64,000 nt of DNA from Ancylomarina salipaludis (GCF_004122035.1 NZ_SAXA01000006.1:1-64000), one strand, 5' to 3'. Positions 36,296 to 47,641 are shown, counted from the first letter of the stretch. Numbers and translations: made by a program. Notes: a model not told the origin generated them from the sequence alone.

Positions 36296-38452
36296 TTACT
36301 CCTGATTGTTTTCGATAAGAAGTTCCAACATTTGGATGGCACAACGTGATACTTTGGTACCAGGACCAAATACACCAACAACACCAGCTTCATATAGGAA
36401 ATCGTAATCCTGAGCTGGAATCACACCACCTGCAGTCACCATGATATCCTCGCGTCCAAGTTTCTTCAATTCCTCGATAATAGCAGGAACCAAAGTCTTG
36501 TGACCGGCAGCCAATGAAGAAACACCAACAATGTGAACATCATTTTCTACAGCTTGCTTAGCAGACTCTTCAGGAGTTTGGAACAATGGTCCCATATCCA
36601 CGTCGAATCCTATATCGGCAAAACCAGTCGCAACAACTTTACCACCACGGTCGTGACCGTCCTGACCCATTTTTGCAACCATGATACGAGGACGACGTCC
36701 TGACATTTCTGCAAATTTATCAGCCAACTCTTTCGCTTTAGCGAAGTCAGCATCTTGTTTTGATTCTGATGAATACACGCCTGATACAGTTCTAATTACA
36801 GCTTTATATCTTCCACATACTTCTTCACATGCATCTGAAATCTCACCTAATGAAGCACGTAATTGTGCAGCCTTAACAGCAAGATCCAATAGGTTACCTT
36901 CGCCACCATTTGCACATGCAGTAATCGCTTTAAGAGCAGCTTGAACAGCAGCCTCATCTCGATTCGCACGAAGTTTCTTCAATCTTTCGATTTGAGCAAT
37001 ACGTACAGCAGTATTATCTACTTCAAGAATATCCAATGGATCTTCTTTCTCAAGACGATACTTGTTAGTTCCTACAATAGTTTGAGTATTAGCATCAATC
37101 TTAGCTTGGGTACGAGCAGCCGCCTCTTCGATACGAAGTTTTGGAATACCAGACTCAATCGCCTTAGCCATACCACCTAATTTCTCAACCTCTTCGATAT
37201 GAGCCCAAGCTTTATCTACCAACTCCTGAGTCAATGACTCAACGTAATATGAACCAGCCCAAGGATCTACCGCCTTACAGATAGTTGTCTCATCCTGAAT
37301 ATAGATCTGAGTATTACGAGCAATACGTGCAGAGAAGTCAGTTGGCAATGCAATTGCCTCATCCAATGCATTGGTATGCAATGACTGAGTGTGACCCAAT
37401 GCAGCAGCCATCGCCTCGATACAAGTACGTCCAACGTTGTTGAAAGGATCCTGCTCTGTTAATGACCAACCTGAAGTCTGAGAGTGAGTACGCAATGCCA
37501 TTGACTTAGGATTCTTAGGATTGAATTGTTTTACAATCTTAGACCATAATAAACGACCCGCACGCATCTTAGCAATCTCCATGAAGTGATTCATTCCAAT
37601 CGCCCAGAAGAAAGACAAACGAGGTGCAAAAGCATCAATATCCATACCTGCGGCTACACCTTTTTTCAAGTACTCAAGACCATCAGCAAGAGTATAAGCC
37701 AACTCGATATCTGCTGTAGCACCTGCTTCCTGCATGTGGTAACCCGAGATCGAAATAGAGTTGAACTTAGGCATCTTCTGTGAAGTAAATTCGAAGATGT
37801 CAGCAATAATTTTCATTGAGAACTCTGGTGGGTAAATATATGTGTTACGCACCATGAATTCCTTAAGGATATCATTCTGAATAGTTCCGGAAAGTTGATC
37901 CAATCGAGCACCTTGCTCTAAACCTGCAACAATGTAGAAAGCCAATACAGGAAGTACAGCACCATTCATTGTCATAGATACTGACATTTGATCCAATGGA
38001 ATTTGATCGAAAAGGATCTCCATATCAAGAATAGAGTCGATAGCAACCCCTGCCTTACCCACATCACCAATTACACGAGGATGATCTGAATCGTATCCAC
38101 GGTGAGTTGCCAAGTCAAATGCTACAGAAAGACCTTTCTGACCAGCAGCAAGGTTACGACGGTAGAATGCATTTGATTCTTCAGCAGTAGAGAAACCTGC
38201 GTACTGACGTACAGTCCAAGGACGCAATGGGTACATCGCTGAATAAGGTCCACGTAGGAATGGTGGCAAACCTGAAACATAGTTCAAGTGCTCCATACCT
38301 TCTAAATCTTCCTTGTTAAAAGCTGTTTTAACCGGAATTTGCTCTGGTGTCATCCAAGATTTTTCGATGCCGTTTTCCTTTTCCCATTCCTGAGAAGTCG
38401 CAGCAGCTCTTTGAGATGACTTGATATTTATATCTTTAAAATTTGGTTTCAT
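36296..38452 (-). CDS. scpA: Methylmalonyl-CoA mutase, large subunit
   Basis: The B12-dependent enzyme interconverts succinyl-CoA and methylmalonyl-CoA, here probably in propionate formation or use. At 718 residues it has the TIM-barrel substrate domain ([18 protein letters not shown] near residue 75) and a C-terminal cobalamin-binding domain with the base-on motif [10 protein letters not shown] (His ligand) near residue 600. It follows the small subunit gene by 48 nt and ends at a terminator. No meaB/argK chaperone or epimerase gene is adjacent. Confidence 0.96.
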   Translation of the reverse strand: MKPNFKDINIKSSQRAAATSQEWEKENGIEKSWMTPEQIPVKTAFNKEDLEGMEHLNYVSGLPPFLRGPYSAMYPLRPWTVRQYAGFSTAEESNAFYRRNLAAGQKGLSVAFDLATHRGYDSDHPRVIGDVGKAGVAIDSILDMEILFDQIPLDQMSVSMTMNGAVLPVLAFYIVAGLEQGARLDQLSGTIQNDILKEFMVRNTYIYPPEFSMKIIADIFEFTSQKMPKFNSISISGYHMQEAGATADIELAYTLADGLEYLKKGVAAGMDIDAFAPRLSFFWAIGMNHFMEIAKMRAGRLLWSKIVKQFNPKNPKSMALRTHSQTSGWSLTEQDPFNNVGRTCIEAMAAALGHTQSLHTNALDEAIALPTDFSARIARNTQIYIQDETTICKAVDPWAGSYYVESLTQELVDKAWAHIEEVEKLGGMAKAIESGIPKLRIEEAAARTQAKIDANTQTIVGTNKYRLEKEDPLDILEVDNTAVRIAQIERLKKLRANRDEAAVQAALKAITACANGGEGNLLDLAVKAAQLRASLGEISDACEEVCGRYKAVIRTVSGVYSSESKQDADFAKAKELADKFAEMSGRRPRIMVAKMGQDGHDRGGKVVATGFADIGFDVDMGPLFQTPEESAKQAVENDVHIVGVSSLAAGHKTLVPAIIEELKKLGREDIMVTAGGVIPAQDYDFLYEAGVVGVFGPGTKVSRCAIQMLELLIENNQE

Positions 38453-38500
38453 TTTCTTCTTTTTTGCAATTAGTGTTTCCTAATAATTAAAATTCACTAA

Positions 38501-40363
38501 TTAAATTCCTAACTCAGCTTGATATGCTTTCAAAGTTTCAAGAACGTTAGATTTCACGTTAACGAAATTCTCAATACCCTTAGCTTTTAACTCGTCAGCA
38601 CATGCAGGAGCTCCTGCAACAACAAGAATTGCTTTTCCTTCAAGTGCTTCGAAAAGCTCAGGAGCAATAGTTGCGTACTCATCATCCGATGAACAAATCA
38701 CAACAATCTTAGCATTCTTTTCTGTTACGAATTTCACACCTTCTTCTACTGAAGTAAAACCATTATGGTCTTCAACATCAAATCCGGCACAAGCAAAGAA
38801 GTTACACGCAAACTGTGCACGAGCCTTACGCATATTCAAGTTACCGATAGGGAACATCATCACTTTAGGACGACCATTTTCTTTAGCGTAAATATCAGTC
38901 TTGTTACGAAGAATTTCAAAAGCCTGAGCACCACGGTATGGCTTCAAAGTTTCGCATACTGCATTCTCAGCAGTTTTATCTTCTGGTGTCAATACTGATT
39001 CAGGAATTGTTTCCAAAACTTCACCGAAGTTAGGGAATTGGTTTGTTCCTAAGAAGTTTTCTTTACGAGTCGCAATAGCTAAATCTCTTTTCTGAGCTGT
39101 CGCTTTAATCGTTTCCTGAATAAATCCAGCTTTGAAAGCAGCAAGGTATCCACCTTTATCTTCAACAGCTAAGAATAATTTCCATGCCTCATCAGCAATT
39201 GATTCAGTTAATGACTCAATATAATATGAACCAGCAGCAGGGTCAGCAATCTTACCCAAGTGCGATTCTTCTTTCAATAATAATTGTTGGTTGCGAGCAA
39301 TTCTTTCTGAAAATTCAGTTGGTTGTTCGTAAACTGAGTTGAAAGGATTTACGGTGTATGAATCTAAACCACCCAATACTGCAGACATAGCCTCAGTTTG
39401 AGTACGCAACATGTTTACATATGGATCGTAAACCGACTTGTTCCAGTTTGAAGTCTCACCGTGTACAAACATTTTGCAAACAGCTTCGTTTGAAGCACCA
39501 AATGCTTTTACAATGTTTGCCCAAAGCATACGACCAGCTCTTAGCTTCGCAATCTCCATGAAATACTTAGAGCTTGTTGCAAAGTTAAAACGGATTTTAG
39601 GAGCAACCTCATCAACTGAAAGACCAGCTTCGATCATTCGTCCAAGGTATTCAGCACCTGCTGCTAAAGAGAAACCTAATTCTTCAACAATTGAAGATCC
39701 TGAGTTGTTGAATAAACTTCCACCAACTGCAATAACCTTATAGTTAGGAAGGTCTTTCGCTGCTTCAATAGCTTCTTTAAGATAGTTGAAAGAGCTTTCT
39801 TCAGACTGGCAAAAGTTACCAACTGTACTGAATCCAGAAAGAATGTCAATAGAAACACCACCTTTAACTTTATCCAAAGCGATTCCTTTTTCAGTAGCCA
39901 AAGCTTGTAAGTTTTGAATCAACTCAACTGAAGAATGAGATTTTGTGAAGTTAATTTCAACACAATCCATATAGATACCATCCAACAAAGTCGCTAATTC
40001 TTCTTTGCTAATTGATTTCCAGTTAAGAACGAATCCTACTGAATCGATACCTTTGTTCAAGATATCAAGTGCCTTTGCATTGGCTACTTTTACATCTTCA
40101 ACACTAATATCCTGGCGAACTAACCAATCATTGTTATCCTTCTTATTACCACGAACATATGGAAAGTCTCCCGGATAAGTATTCATGAAGGCTTTGTCAT
40201 CCATGTTCTCCAGTCTGTAGAAAGGCTGCACATTGAATCCTTCATTCGTTCTCCAAACTAACTTTTTATCAAAGTCAGCCCCTTTAAGGTCTTTAGTGAT
40301 TTTGTCAATCCACTCTTGAGTTGATTGAGGAGCAAAGTCACTAAAAAGTTTATTATCTGCCAT
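38501..40363 (-). CDS. mutA: Methylmalonyl-CoA mutase, small subunit
   Basis: The 620-residue non-catalytic partner of the mutase heterodimer. It has the same two-domain layout as the large subunit, but the C-terminal domain lacks the cobalamin-ligand DxHxxG motif: the corresponding stretch reads FPIGNLNMRKARAQF. Hence it does not bind B12, as is normal for this subunit. First gene of the two-gene operon. No cobalamin riboswitch was recognised in the 200 nt upstream. Confidence 0.95.
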   Translation of the reverse strand: MADNKLFSDFAPQSTQEWIDKITKDLKGADFDKKLVWRTNEGFNVQPFYRLENMDDKAFMNTYPGDFPYVRGNKKDNNDWLVRQDISVEDVKVANAKALDILNKGIDSVGFVLNWKSISKEELATLLDGIYMDCVEINFTKSHSSVELIQNLQALATEKGIALDKVKGGVSIDILSGFSTVGNFCQSEESSFNYLKEAIEAAKDLPNYKVIAVGGSLFNNSGSSIVEELGFSLAAGAEYLGRMIEAGLSVDEVAPKIRFNFATSSKYFMEIAKLRAGRMLWANIVKAFGASNEAVCKMFVHGETSNWNKSVYDPYVNMLRTQTEAMSAVLGGLDSYTVNPFNSVYEQPTEFSERIARNQQLLLKEESHLGKIADPAAGSYYIESLTESIADEAWKLFLAVEDKGGYLAAFKAGFIQETIKATAQKRDLAIATRKENFLGTNQFPNFGEVLETIPESVLTPEDKTAENAVCETLKPYRGAQAFEILRNKTDIYAKENGRPKVMMFPIGNLNMRKARAQFACNFFACAGFDVEDHNGFTSVEEGVKFVTEKNAKIVVICSSDDEYATIAPELFEALEGKAILVVAGAPACADELKAKGIENFVNVKSNVLETLKAYQAELGI

Positions 40364-40566
40364 AACTGTAACTGTTAATGTAACTGTTTTAAAATTAGAG
40401 CCTAAAAATAAGGCCTTTTTATCATTTAGGGATTGAAAAATTTAATGTTTTGTATCATGTTTATCAAACAGCTTATTGATTCCGAATTTTTAATTACGAA
40501 TAACAAAATAAATTCAACCAAATACAGATCTATTTCACTGACATTGAAATTCTTTTGAAACGCACA

Positions 40567-41625
40567 TTAATTACCTGGCAATTCATAATTAACTGTGATA
40601 GGTGCATGATCCGAAGCTTCCATCCAATCCTGAATCGTTGTTCCGGAACCCGAAACAAAATTCCTATTTGTGAAAATATAATCCGTTTTGCGATTCCAAA
40701 AGCCGTTTTTATCAGTTGTATGTGTAAAGTGTCTGGCATTATCATTGGAATATTCACCCAAACAAATTGCCGACTCGTAAACTTCATAATAGGGCGTCAT
40801 CCAATCAGTTTCAGCACTGTAATCATCCGCTTCGTAATCAGCATCCTCACAAACTGAATCATCAAAATTCCGGGTTTGCTTTGTATTTGGAGGTAAAGCA
40901 TTAAAATCACCTGCCAATATAAAAGGCAATCCCTTAGAGTTTAAAGAATCGGCATAATGCTTAATTATTTCAAGCTGCTGCTTCTTTGTGTTGTCCTTTG
41001 CGTAAGCTGATGCATGTGTATTGAGTAAATTCAATTCCCCGCCTGAATATTTCAATTTTGCATGCAAAAGATTCCGCTTCAAATAAAAATAACGAACAAT
41101 AAAATTCTGTTCGTCAATAAGAGGTAGGGCTATTCTTTTAGCATCTGAAAGTTCCCACTTAGTCAAAATTGCATTACCCGAATTCATCTTACCAATCCCA
41201 TCGCTGGGAATATACTTCGCCTTCCATTGCGAGGCATAAACGCCATAATTCAGAGCTGTATGATCCAATAAATACTGAACCTGATTGATAAAATCCGACC
41301 GTTTGGCATCAATATCTACTTCCTGCAAAAAAAGAATATCAGGATTTACCTCCCGAATCTTTTCAGCCAAAATAGTCAGATTCTGCTCAACCTCCCCCTT
41401 TTCCATAATTACCCTATCTCCATGGCAATCGAAAAAGAAATCAATTCTCCCACCACCAAACTTTACATTCCAGGTCATCACTTTAAGTGTATCCGGAAGT
41501 GAAACATTTTCAGATTCAGAAGCCTCAAAATAACTGACCTCACGACCTATCCTTGTTCCAAAAGGATCACAAGCAGCCGACAGCATGGATAGAACAACTA
41601 AATACATTTTTCCTAAAGTCCTCAT
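40567..41625 (-). CDS. EEP-family hydrolase, probable lipoprotein
   Basis: From the ATG at 41625 (MRTLGKMYLVVL) the protein has a lipoprotein signal with lipobox LSAAC near residue 18, and is about 352 residues. An in-frame ATG at 41652 would bury the signal. The EEP catalytic motifs are MTWNVKFGGG, FLQEVDID, NLLNTHASA, LAGDFNALPP, KTDYIFTN and SDHAPITV. The fold cleaves phosphodiesters; the surface or periplasmic location suggests nucleic-acid or phospholipid turnover. Alone on the minus strand, between fumC and mutA. Confidence 0.87.
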   Translation of the reverse strand: MRTLGKMYLVVLSMLSAACDPFGTRIGREVSYFEASESENVSLPDTLKVMTWNVKFGGGRIDFFFDCHGDRVIMEKGEVEQNLTILAEKIREVNPDILFLQEVDIDAKRSDFINQVQYLLDHTALNYGVYASQWKAKYIPSDGIGKMNSGNAILTKWELSDAKRIALPLIDEQNFIVRYFYLKRNLLHAKLKYSGGELNLLNTHASAYAKDNTKKQQLEIIKHYADSLNSKGLPFILAGDFNALPPNTKQTRNFDDSVCEDADYEADDYSAETDWMTPYYEVYESAICLGEYSNDNARHFTHTTDKNGFWNRKTDYIFTNRNFVSGSGTTIQDWMEASDHAPITVNYELPGN

Positions 41626-41691
41626 CTTATTACTGATCTTTAATTTTAGCATGAATTTTAAAGCTTGATATGGTACCTACCCTCTCACGGG

Positions 41692-43077
41692 TTAAATCAT
41701 TTTTTTAGGATCAACCCATTTGTCAAATTCTTCCTGACTGACATAGCCCAATTCAAGAGCTGATTCTCTAAGGCTTTTATTCTCAGCATAAGCTTTTTTA
41801 GCTATTTCTGCTGATTTTTCATAACCAATATGCGTGTTTAAAGCCGTTATCAACATCAAGGAATTATCCAGATATCCCTTTATTCTTGCTTTATCAGGAC
41901 GAAGCCCCTCTACGCAATTCTTAGTAAAGGAAACACAGGCATCACCAAGCAATTGAGCCGATTGTAAGAAATTGTAAATGATAAGGGGTTTAAAAACATT
42001 CAACTCAAATTGCCCACTTGATCCGGCTATAGTAATTGTTGTATCATTCCCCATAACCTGAGCACAAACCATACTTAAAGCTTCAACCTGTGTGGGGTTT
42101 ACTTTTCCGGGCATAATAGACGACCCGGGTTCATTTGATGGAATAATAAGTTCCCCAATACCTGCTCGCGGCCCCGAGGCCATCAATCGAATATCGTTTG
42201 CAATTTTCAAAAGTGATACAGCAGTTTGTTTTAGAGCTCCGTGAGCCTCAACTAAAGCATCGTGAGATGCTATGGCTTCAAATTTATTTTCAGCCGACCT
42301 AAAAGACAATCCTGTAAATTTTGAAATATAATCAGTAACAATCTCTCCATAATTCGCTGGAGCATTCAATCCTGTACCAACCGCTGTCCCCCCAAGAGCT
42401 ATTTCACGTAAATGAGACAAACTGTTATGAATCGCCTGTATAGCATGATCCAATTGAGAAACATATCCCGTGAACTCTTGTCCCATAGTCAATGGGGTAG
42501 CATCCATCAAATGAGTCCGCCCAACTTTAATAACATCACTCAGTGCTTTTGCCTTATCATCAAGAGCATTTCTTAAAGACTTTATGGATGGAATCGTGAG
42601 ATTAACCAATTTAATATGGGCTGCAATATGCATTGCAGTTGGAAAAGTGTCATTTGATGATTGAGATTTGTTAACATCATCATTGGAATGTAGAAATGGA
42701 ACACCCTTCCCCAATTCATTCCCCTTTAATACATGAGCCCGATTCGAAATTACCTCATTAACATTCATATTGGTTTGAGTGCCCGAACCCGTTTGCCAGA
42801 TAACCAAAGGGAAATGTTCATCAAGATATCCCTGAATTATTTCATCACAAACAGCCGAAATTAAATCTCTTTTATCTAAACTTAAGATTCCTAACTGGTG
42901 ATTGGTATACGCTGCCGCTTTTTTTACATAGCCATACGCTCTGATCAAATCGATAGGCATTGATGCTTCGGGTCCTATTCGAAAATTTTCAAGGGACCTT
43001 TGAGTTTGAGCTCCCCAATATTTATCTATAGGAACCTTAACCTCTCCAAGCGTATCATACTCTACCCTATATTTCAT
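41692..43077 (-). CDS. fumC: Class II fumarate hydratase
   Basis: FumC interconverts fumarate and malate. The signature of the fumarase/aspartase superfamily, [13 protein letters not shown], is present, along with [22 protein letters not shown] and [17 protein letters not shown]. Full length at 461 residues. The EEP lipoprotein gene starts 66 nt after its stop on the same strand. Confidence 0.96.
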   Translation of the reverse strand: MKYRVEYDTLGEVKVPIDKYWGAQTQRSLENFRIGPEASMPIDLIRAYGYVKKAAAYTNHQLGILSLDKRDLISAVCDEIIQGYLDEHFPLVIWQTGSGTQTNMNVNEVISNRAHVLKGNELGKGVPFLHSNDDVNKSQSSNDTFPTAMHIAAHIKLVNLTIPSIKSLRNALDDKAKALSDVIKVGRTHLMDATPLTMGQEFTGYVSQLDHAIQAIHNSLSHLREIALGGTAVGTGLNAPANYGEIVTDYISKFTGLSFRSAENKFEAIASHDALVEAHGALKQTAVSLLKIANDIRLMASGPRAGIGELIIPSNEPGSSIMPGKVNPTQVEALSMVCAQVMGNDTTITIAGSSGQFELNVFKPLIIYNFLQSAQLLGDACVSFTKNCVEGLRPDKARIKGYLDNSLMLITALNTHIGYEKSAEIAKKAYAENKSLRESALELGYVSQEEFDKWVDPKKMI

Positions 43078-43131
43078 CTTTTATGAGTTTCGGTTAATAA
43101 CTATAATCGAAAATTAAGCAGCAACAGAATA

Positions 43132-43473
43132 TTATAAAATCGAATCCATCTCTTCAGCTGGTACTGCAAAAATGGCTTTGTGATTGCTCACCACAATTGG
43201 GCGTTGGATCAATTCAGGCGACTCCAATAAAATCTTAATCCACTCATCGTGATTAAAAATCTTATCCTTATAATCAGTTTTATACAATTTTTCATGAGTT
43301 CGAACAATTTCCTGAGGCTCCTTATTCATACGTTTTAAAACATCCTCCATTTCCTCAACAGTATAAGGCTCTTTTAAATACAAGCGAATCTCTGGTTTCA
43401 GTCCTTTTTCTTCTAAATAGGCAAGTGCTGCTCGTGATTTTGAACAGCGTGGATTGTGGTAAATCTTTAACAT
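43132..43473 (-). CDS. arsC: ArsC family reductase
   Basis: This 113-residue protein has the glutaredoxin-coupled ArsC fold: the catalytic cysteine in HNPRCSKSR at residue 10, and the conserved arginine of IQRPIVV near residue 90. It may reduce arsenate, but related proteins of this size serve other functions, and no ars operon (arsR, arsB) is adjacent. It lies 54 nt upstream of fumC on the same strand. Confidence 0.85.
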   Translation of the reverse strand: MLKIYHNPRCSKSRAALAYLEEKGLKPEIRLYLKEPYTVEEMEDVLKRMNKEPQEIVRTHEKLYKTDYKDKIFNHDEWIKILLESPELIQRPIVVSNHKAIFAVPAEEMDSIL

Positions 43474-43590
43474 ACTTTGTTTTTAAGGTTTGAATAACAA
43501 AGTTAGGCATAAAGTTTTGCTTGAGAAATAAATACTTTAAGGTCTTAAAGAAGAAAAACAATGATAAATTTACCTTCAAATTAATTTTAG

Positions 43591-43791
43591 ATGAAGAAGC
43601 TGATCAAAAATAGAAAATTCGAAATCATTGGAGGAATCGTTGGTATCATTGGTGGTTACCTTTACTGGAAATATGTAGGCTGTATTAGTGGCACCTGCCC
43701 TATTCAGGCAAATTGGTATTCAATGGTACCATATGGACTGATCATGGGAGTACTCCTTGGCTCCATGTTTAAACCCAAAAAAGAGAAATAA
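43591..43791 (+). CDS. DUF6132 family small membrane protein
   Basis: This 66-residue protein has two hydrophobic segments (about residues 12-30 and 43-60) and the cysteine-containing hairpin YWKYVGCISGTCPI between them, the mark of the DUF6132 family. The two cysteines may be redox-active or metal-binding. A basic tail (KPKKEK) ends the protein. Role unknown. Confidence 0.82.
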   Translation: MKKLIKNRKFEIIGGIVGIIGGYLYWKYVGCISGTCPIQANWYSMVPYGLIMGVLLGSMFKPKKEK

Positions 43792-43835
43792 ATACTTTCA
43801 TGTCTGAATTACAAGCATCTTTCGTGAATAATTTC

Positions 43836-43843
43836 TAATTTTG
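43836..43843 (+). promoter_or_regulatory. Probable -7 box of the thioesterase gene
   Basis: TAATTTTG matches TAnnTTTG 18 nt upstream of the ATG at 43862. No clear TTG lies at the -33 position. It would rule out the TTG at 43841, which lies inside it, as a start. Confidence 0.45.
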
Positions 43844-43861
43844 CTTTCTCAAAACAAAATT

Positions 43862-44281
43862 ATGGACTTCAATCACAAAAAGAAAATACAGATTCGCTTT
43901 GGCGATATCGATATCATGGGACACGTAAACAATGGTGTTCAGCTCAGTTATCTTGACCTGGGTCGTTTAGATTATTTCGAGCAGATATATGGGCAAACCA
44001 TCAATTGGAATGATGCGGCATTAATCGTTGCACACCTCGAAATTGACTACTTATCTCCTATCCTATTAAAAGACCATATTGAAGTACACACTTGTATTCA
44101 TAAGATTGGAAACAAAAGCGTAGGCATGACTCAAAATATTGTCGATGCCATTACAGGTGAGATCAAAACAAAAACCAGTCAGGTGATGGTTGCCTATAGT
44201 CAAAAGCTTGGTGAAAGCATTTCAGTTCCTGAAACATTAAAAATTAGAATCAGAGAGTTTGAAGAAACTACAGTTGGCTAA
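43862..44281 (+). CDS. Acyl-CoA thioesterase, 4HBT/hotdog family
   Basis: The 139-residue hotdog-fold protein shows the 4-hydroxybenzoyl-CoA thioesterase pattern RFGDIDIMGHVNNGVQLSYLDLGRLDYF, with the catalytic Asp. The ATG at 43862 (MDFNHKKKIQIR) is preferred; an upstream TTG lies in the promoter box. Substrate length cannot be told. It stands alone and ends at a bidirectional terminator. Confidence 0.88.
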   Translation: MDFNHKKKIQIRFGDIDIMGHVNNGVQLSYLDLGRLDYFEQIYGQTINWNDAALIVAHLEIDYLSPILLKDHIEVHTCIHKIGNKSVGMTQNIVDAITGEIKTKTSQVMVAYSQKLGESISVPETLKIRIREFEETTVG

Positions 44282-44303
44282 AATCCATTGTATTCAAGAT
44301 ACT

Positions 44304-44345
44304 GAAAAAAATGCGCTAACCTTTTTAGATTAGCGCATTTTTTCA
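44304..44345. terminator. Bidirectional terminator between the thioesterase and PPi-PFK genes
   Basis: AAATGCGCTAA / TTAGCGCATTT stem flanked by A run and T run; serves both convergent genes. Confidence 0.85.
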
Positions 44346-44349
44346 AGAA

Positions 44350-46011
44350 CTATACCATCACAAGTTCTTCTTGCTGAATCGTTTCTTGTTCGAGAAAAAG
44401 TGTTTCAGATGGGGCATCACAAACCTCACTTGGCCCAAAGTATTGAATCGGTCCAGGATAGATGTATGAGGTATTGGTTGCCCATTCTTTTCGCATTGAT
44501 CGGAACCTTAAAAATGGTTTACCTTTTAAATCAACCAAAGCTTTTTGGATAACGGGTTTCACATCACCATTTCGTCTTTCCAAATTCATCATCATGGTAA
44601 TGGGTACGCCACCAGCGATCCAATTCTCCGGACTTTGAGCCGTATTTTTAATAAAGGCCATATAGCCTGTTTTGCCCGCATTAATCAATAATGCTGCCGT
44701 ATAGCCCAGTGAATAACAATAATCTGCATCAAAATTAGACGGAGCAGCACAACGCCCTTCATAGCCGAAGAAATGGTTCTGCGCATTGAATTTACCGTGA
44801 AACGACTGATCCTTATCCAAACGATCAGCAACCATATCAATCAGTAATTTTTCTGTTTCAATTTTAGAAACCTGAACGTTTCCATGCGGATCTCTATCAA
44901 GGCTTAATTGTTTTGCAAAAGAAGCGGGTAGGCTTGAATACACCTTGGCCGATTCTTCACTCAAAGCTTCCGTGATTAAAGTTCTTTTTTCCTGACTTGT
45001 TTTGAGAAGATAATATTCTGGTTGTGAAGCCAAAATATCATTCAATTCGGCAATCAATTTTTTAATTGAAGGCATAAACTCAACCAATCCTTCAGGAATT
45101 AAAACGGTTCCAAAATTCTCCCCTTTATTGGCTCTCTTTTTAACAATCTCAGCAATTTGGCCAACGATTTTATTAAGTGTTAACTTATATTTCTCTATTT
45201 CTTCAGAAATAATCGCAATATTAGGCTGGGTTTTAAGAGCACATTCCAAACTGATATGTGAAGCCGAACGCCCCATCAACTTAATAAAATGCCAATATTT
45301 CTTTGCCGAGTTAGCATCTCTCTGAATATTGCCAATCAACTCACTATAAACCTTACAAGCTGTATCGAAACCAAAGGAGGTTTCGATAAAGTCGTTTTTT
45401 AAATCGCCATCAATGGTTTTCGGGCAACCGATAACCTGAATCCCAACATTTCTCTCTTTAAAATATTCCGCAAGCACACAAGCATTGGTATTCGAATCAT
45501 CACCTCCAACAATTACAAGTGCGTTAATATTATTTTTTAAACAATTGGCAATTACCCGGTCATAAGAAGCTTCATCCTCAATCTTGGTTCTGCCGGAACC
45601 AATAATATCAAAACCACCCGTATTTCGGTAATCATCAACAATATCTTCATCGAGTTCGATAAACGAGTTATTTAGTAAGCCATCGGGACCACCAATAAAA
45701 CCGAATAGCTGATTTTTTTTATTTAGTTTTTTGAGCGCATCAAAAAGTCCCGAAATGACATTATGCCCGCCCGGAGCTTGCCCGCCTGAAAGCACAACAC
45801 CCACATTCATAATTTGATTTTCAGTAATATCACTGGGCGAAAAAGTCACCAACGGCAATCCGTAAGTATGAGGAAACATTGCTTTTATAGCTTTCTGATC
45901 AGCTATCGATTCGCTCACTTCACCTGTAACCAGGCTTACACTTTTTTCTAATGATTTGGGTAATTTGGGAATGTATCTGGATCTTGCCTTTTGGAGTGGA
46001 CTCTTAATCAT
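44350..46011 (-). CDS. pfp: Diphosphate--fructose-6-phosphate 1-phosphotransferase
   Basis: PPi-dependent phosphofructokinase, reversible in glycolysis. At 553 residues it is the long plant/Bacteroidota type. The substrate motif GGDDSNTNACVLAEYF with Asp after GGD and the PPi-type segment PKTIDGDLKN distinguish it from ATP-PFK. VVLSGGQAPGGHNVI is the phosphate-binding loop. Single gene; the 283 nt between it and rimM hold no gene. Confidence 0.95.
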   Translation of the reverse strand: MIKSPLQKARSRYIPKLPKSLEKSVSLVTGEVSESIADQKAIKAMFPHTYGLPLVTFSPSDITENQIMNVGVVLSGGQAPGGHNVISGLFDALKKLNKKNQLFGFIGGPDGLLNNSFIELDEDIVDDYRNTGGFDIIGSGRTKIEDEASYDRVIANCLKNNINALVIVGGDDSNTNACVLAEYFKERNVGIQVIGCPKTIDGDLKNDFIETSFGFDTACKVYSELIGNIQRDANSAKKYWHFIKLMGRSASHISLECALKTQPNIAIISEEIEKYKLTLNKIVGQIAEIVKKRANKGENFGTVLIPEGLVEFMPSIKKLIAELNDILASQPEYYLLKTSQEKRTLITEALSEESAKVYSSLPASFAKQLSLDRDPHGNVQVSKIETEKLLIDMVADRLDKDQSFHGKFNAQNHFFGYEGRCAAPSNFDADYCYSLGYTAALLINAGKTGYMAFIKNTAQSPENWIAGGVPITMMMNLERRNGDVKPVIQKALVDLKGKPFLRFRSMRKEWATNTSYIYPGPIQYFGPSEVCDAPSETLFLEQETIQQEELVMV

Positions 46012-46294
46012 TTCTCAGAAATTAATCTTAAATCAAAAATGGTTGCAAACATTAAAAACACTCAGACTAATCTCCCAAGTGCCTATTTCAAACGTTTGCG
46101 ACAAATGTCGGTAAAATAAATAGATCTGACAAGATAAAACTAAACAGTTTAGTTACAAATCATAATAATTTCAGGGAAATCTTAATAAAGGGCTTTAGAA
46201 AGAATTTAAGCCATCAAAAAATAAGCTTGGAGAAAGTAATTAGAACTCAAATTTAGAGTCGGATAATCAAAATAGGGATAAAAAGAAAGGTTTT
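46012..46294. other. Intergenic region between rimM and pfp, 283 nt
   Basis: AT-rich and without an open frame of note. No hairpin followed by T was seen for the end of the rpsP-rimM operon. It should hold the pfp promoter, but I see no exact TAnnTTTG box with a TTG at the right distance. Confidence 0.45.
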
Positions 46295-46837
46295 TTAATC
46301 TTCAAGATAAAGGTCGATCAATCCTTCAGGGGTAGTCATTGTAATGGATTTATCATCCTCATCAATCTCGACGAAGTTTTCATCAGCAAAAGGAATCATC
46401 ACTTCCTGACCATTTAACTCAAGTACCAAAACTATATTACCCGAAAAGTCTTGAATATCATCAATAATTCCAATTTCTCCTCTTTCTTCATCGATATAAG
46501 TAAACCCGATTAAAGCACTAGCTTCAATCTCATCCTTATCTTCGAAATAATTGGGAGCATCCTTGAAAGGGACATAAATATCACAACCAATAAAACGGGT
46601 TGCTTTTGCCTCGTTCTCCATATCCTCGAGAAGAATACGAACGGTGGCATGGTTTCTTGGAGTTAAACCATGTGGGGTAATGAAAAAAGGAACCAGTCCT
46701 CCGTCTATATCGACAAGGACTGATTCCAATTTATATTTTTCGAGAAGATCGCCAGATTTTTTTGCTACAAGTTCACCTTTTACTCCATGAGTTTTGATAA
46801 AACTCCCCACAAAAAAACAATCTTCCTTCTTAAACAT
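46295..46837 (-). CDS. rimM: Ribosome maturation factor RimM
   Basis: RimM assists 30S head maturation and binds S19. At about 180 residues, it has the N-terminal barrel (FFVGSFIKTHGVKGELV) and the C-terminal PRC-barrel (IDDIQDFSGNIVLVL, VMIPFADENFVEID). The ATG at 46837 (MFKKEDCFFVG) is preferred: an ATG at 46900 would add residues encoded inside rpsP. The gene starts 10 nt after the rpsP stop, the usual rpsP-rimM order. Confidence 0.95.
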   Translation of the reverse strand: MFKKEDCFFVGSFIKTHGVKGELVAKKSGDLLEKYKLESVLVDIDGGLVPFFITPHGLTPRNHATVRILLEDMENEAKATRFIGCDIYVPFKDAPNYFEDKDEIEASALIGFTYIDEERGEIGIIDDIQDFSGNIVLVLELNGQEVMIPFADENFVEIDEDDKSITMTTPEGLIDLYLED

Positions 46838-46847
46838 GCAAAATAAA

Positions 46848-47396
46848 TTAAGCTTCAGTAGATTCTGTTCCTTCTTCATTTGCAGCTTCTTCCGGAGCAT
46901 TCTTAGCAGCTTCAGCAGCAGCTAATTCAGCAGCAGCATCTGCAGCTTTTTTTGCAATAGCTTCAGCTCTGTCAGCAGAAACTTTCATCTCAGCTTCTAA
47001 ACGAGCTTTAGCCGAATCAACAGCAGCTGTAGAAAGACCTTCTTTCTTAGCGTTGATTTTAGCTTCTTTCTCTTTTTTCCAAGCTTCGAATTTTACTTCA
47101 GCAGCAGCTTCGTCAAAAGCTCCTTTTTTAACACCACCTAATAAGTGCTTTTTCATCATTACACCTTCGTAAGATAAAATTGCTTTTGCAGTGTCAGTTG
47201 GCAATGCACCATTATTTAACCAAGTCAATGCTTTATCAAAGTCAAGGTTAATGGTAGCCGGGTTTGTATTAGGATTGTAAGATCCAATACGCTCAATGTA
47301 CTTACCATCACGTGGCGCTCTGCTATCTGCTACCACAATGTGGTAAAATGGTCTACCTTTGCGACCATGTCGGGCTAATCTAATCTTTGTTGCCAT
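46848..47396 (-). CDS. rpsP: 30S ribosomal protein S16 with long C-terminal extension
   Basis: The S16 core (about residues 1-80) is standard: [34 protein letters not shown]. About 100 further residues follow, Ala/Glu/Lys-rich and helical ([38 protein letters not shown], given here only as composition), ending in an acidic tail. Extensions of this kind are known in Bacteroidota S16 proteins. A TATCTTTG box on the minus strand (47452-47445) is a plausible promoter element. Confidence 0.96.
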   Translation of the reverse strand: MATKIRLARHGRKGRPFYHIVVADSRAPRDGKYIERIGSYNPNTNPATINLDFDKALTWLNNGALPTDTAKAILSYEGVMMKKHLLGGVKKGAFDEAAAEVKFEAWKKEKEAKINAKKEGLSTAAVDSAKARLEAEMKVSADRAEAIAKKAADAAAELAAAEAAKNAPEEAANEEGTESTEA

Positions 47397-47641
47397 AGCT
47401 TCTTTTAATATAAATAGTTATAAACTTGCTTTTATTAAGCGCGACAAAGATACATGTTTATTTTTGATATAAAATAGCTTTCCCGAATATTTTCAACCCA
47501 TTAGAAGAGAGACTGATTGCCCAGCCTTTAGTTTCAAAAATACCAACTAAATACTTTCAAGTTTAAATATTCATAAATACTCCAGGTACTTTAAACTTCA
47601 CAGAATTCACTATTTTTGCTTAATATCAAAAAAACATCAGC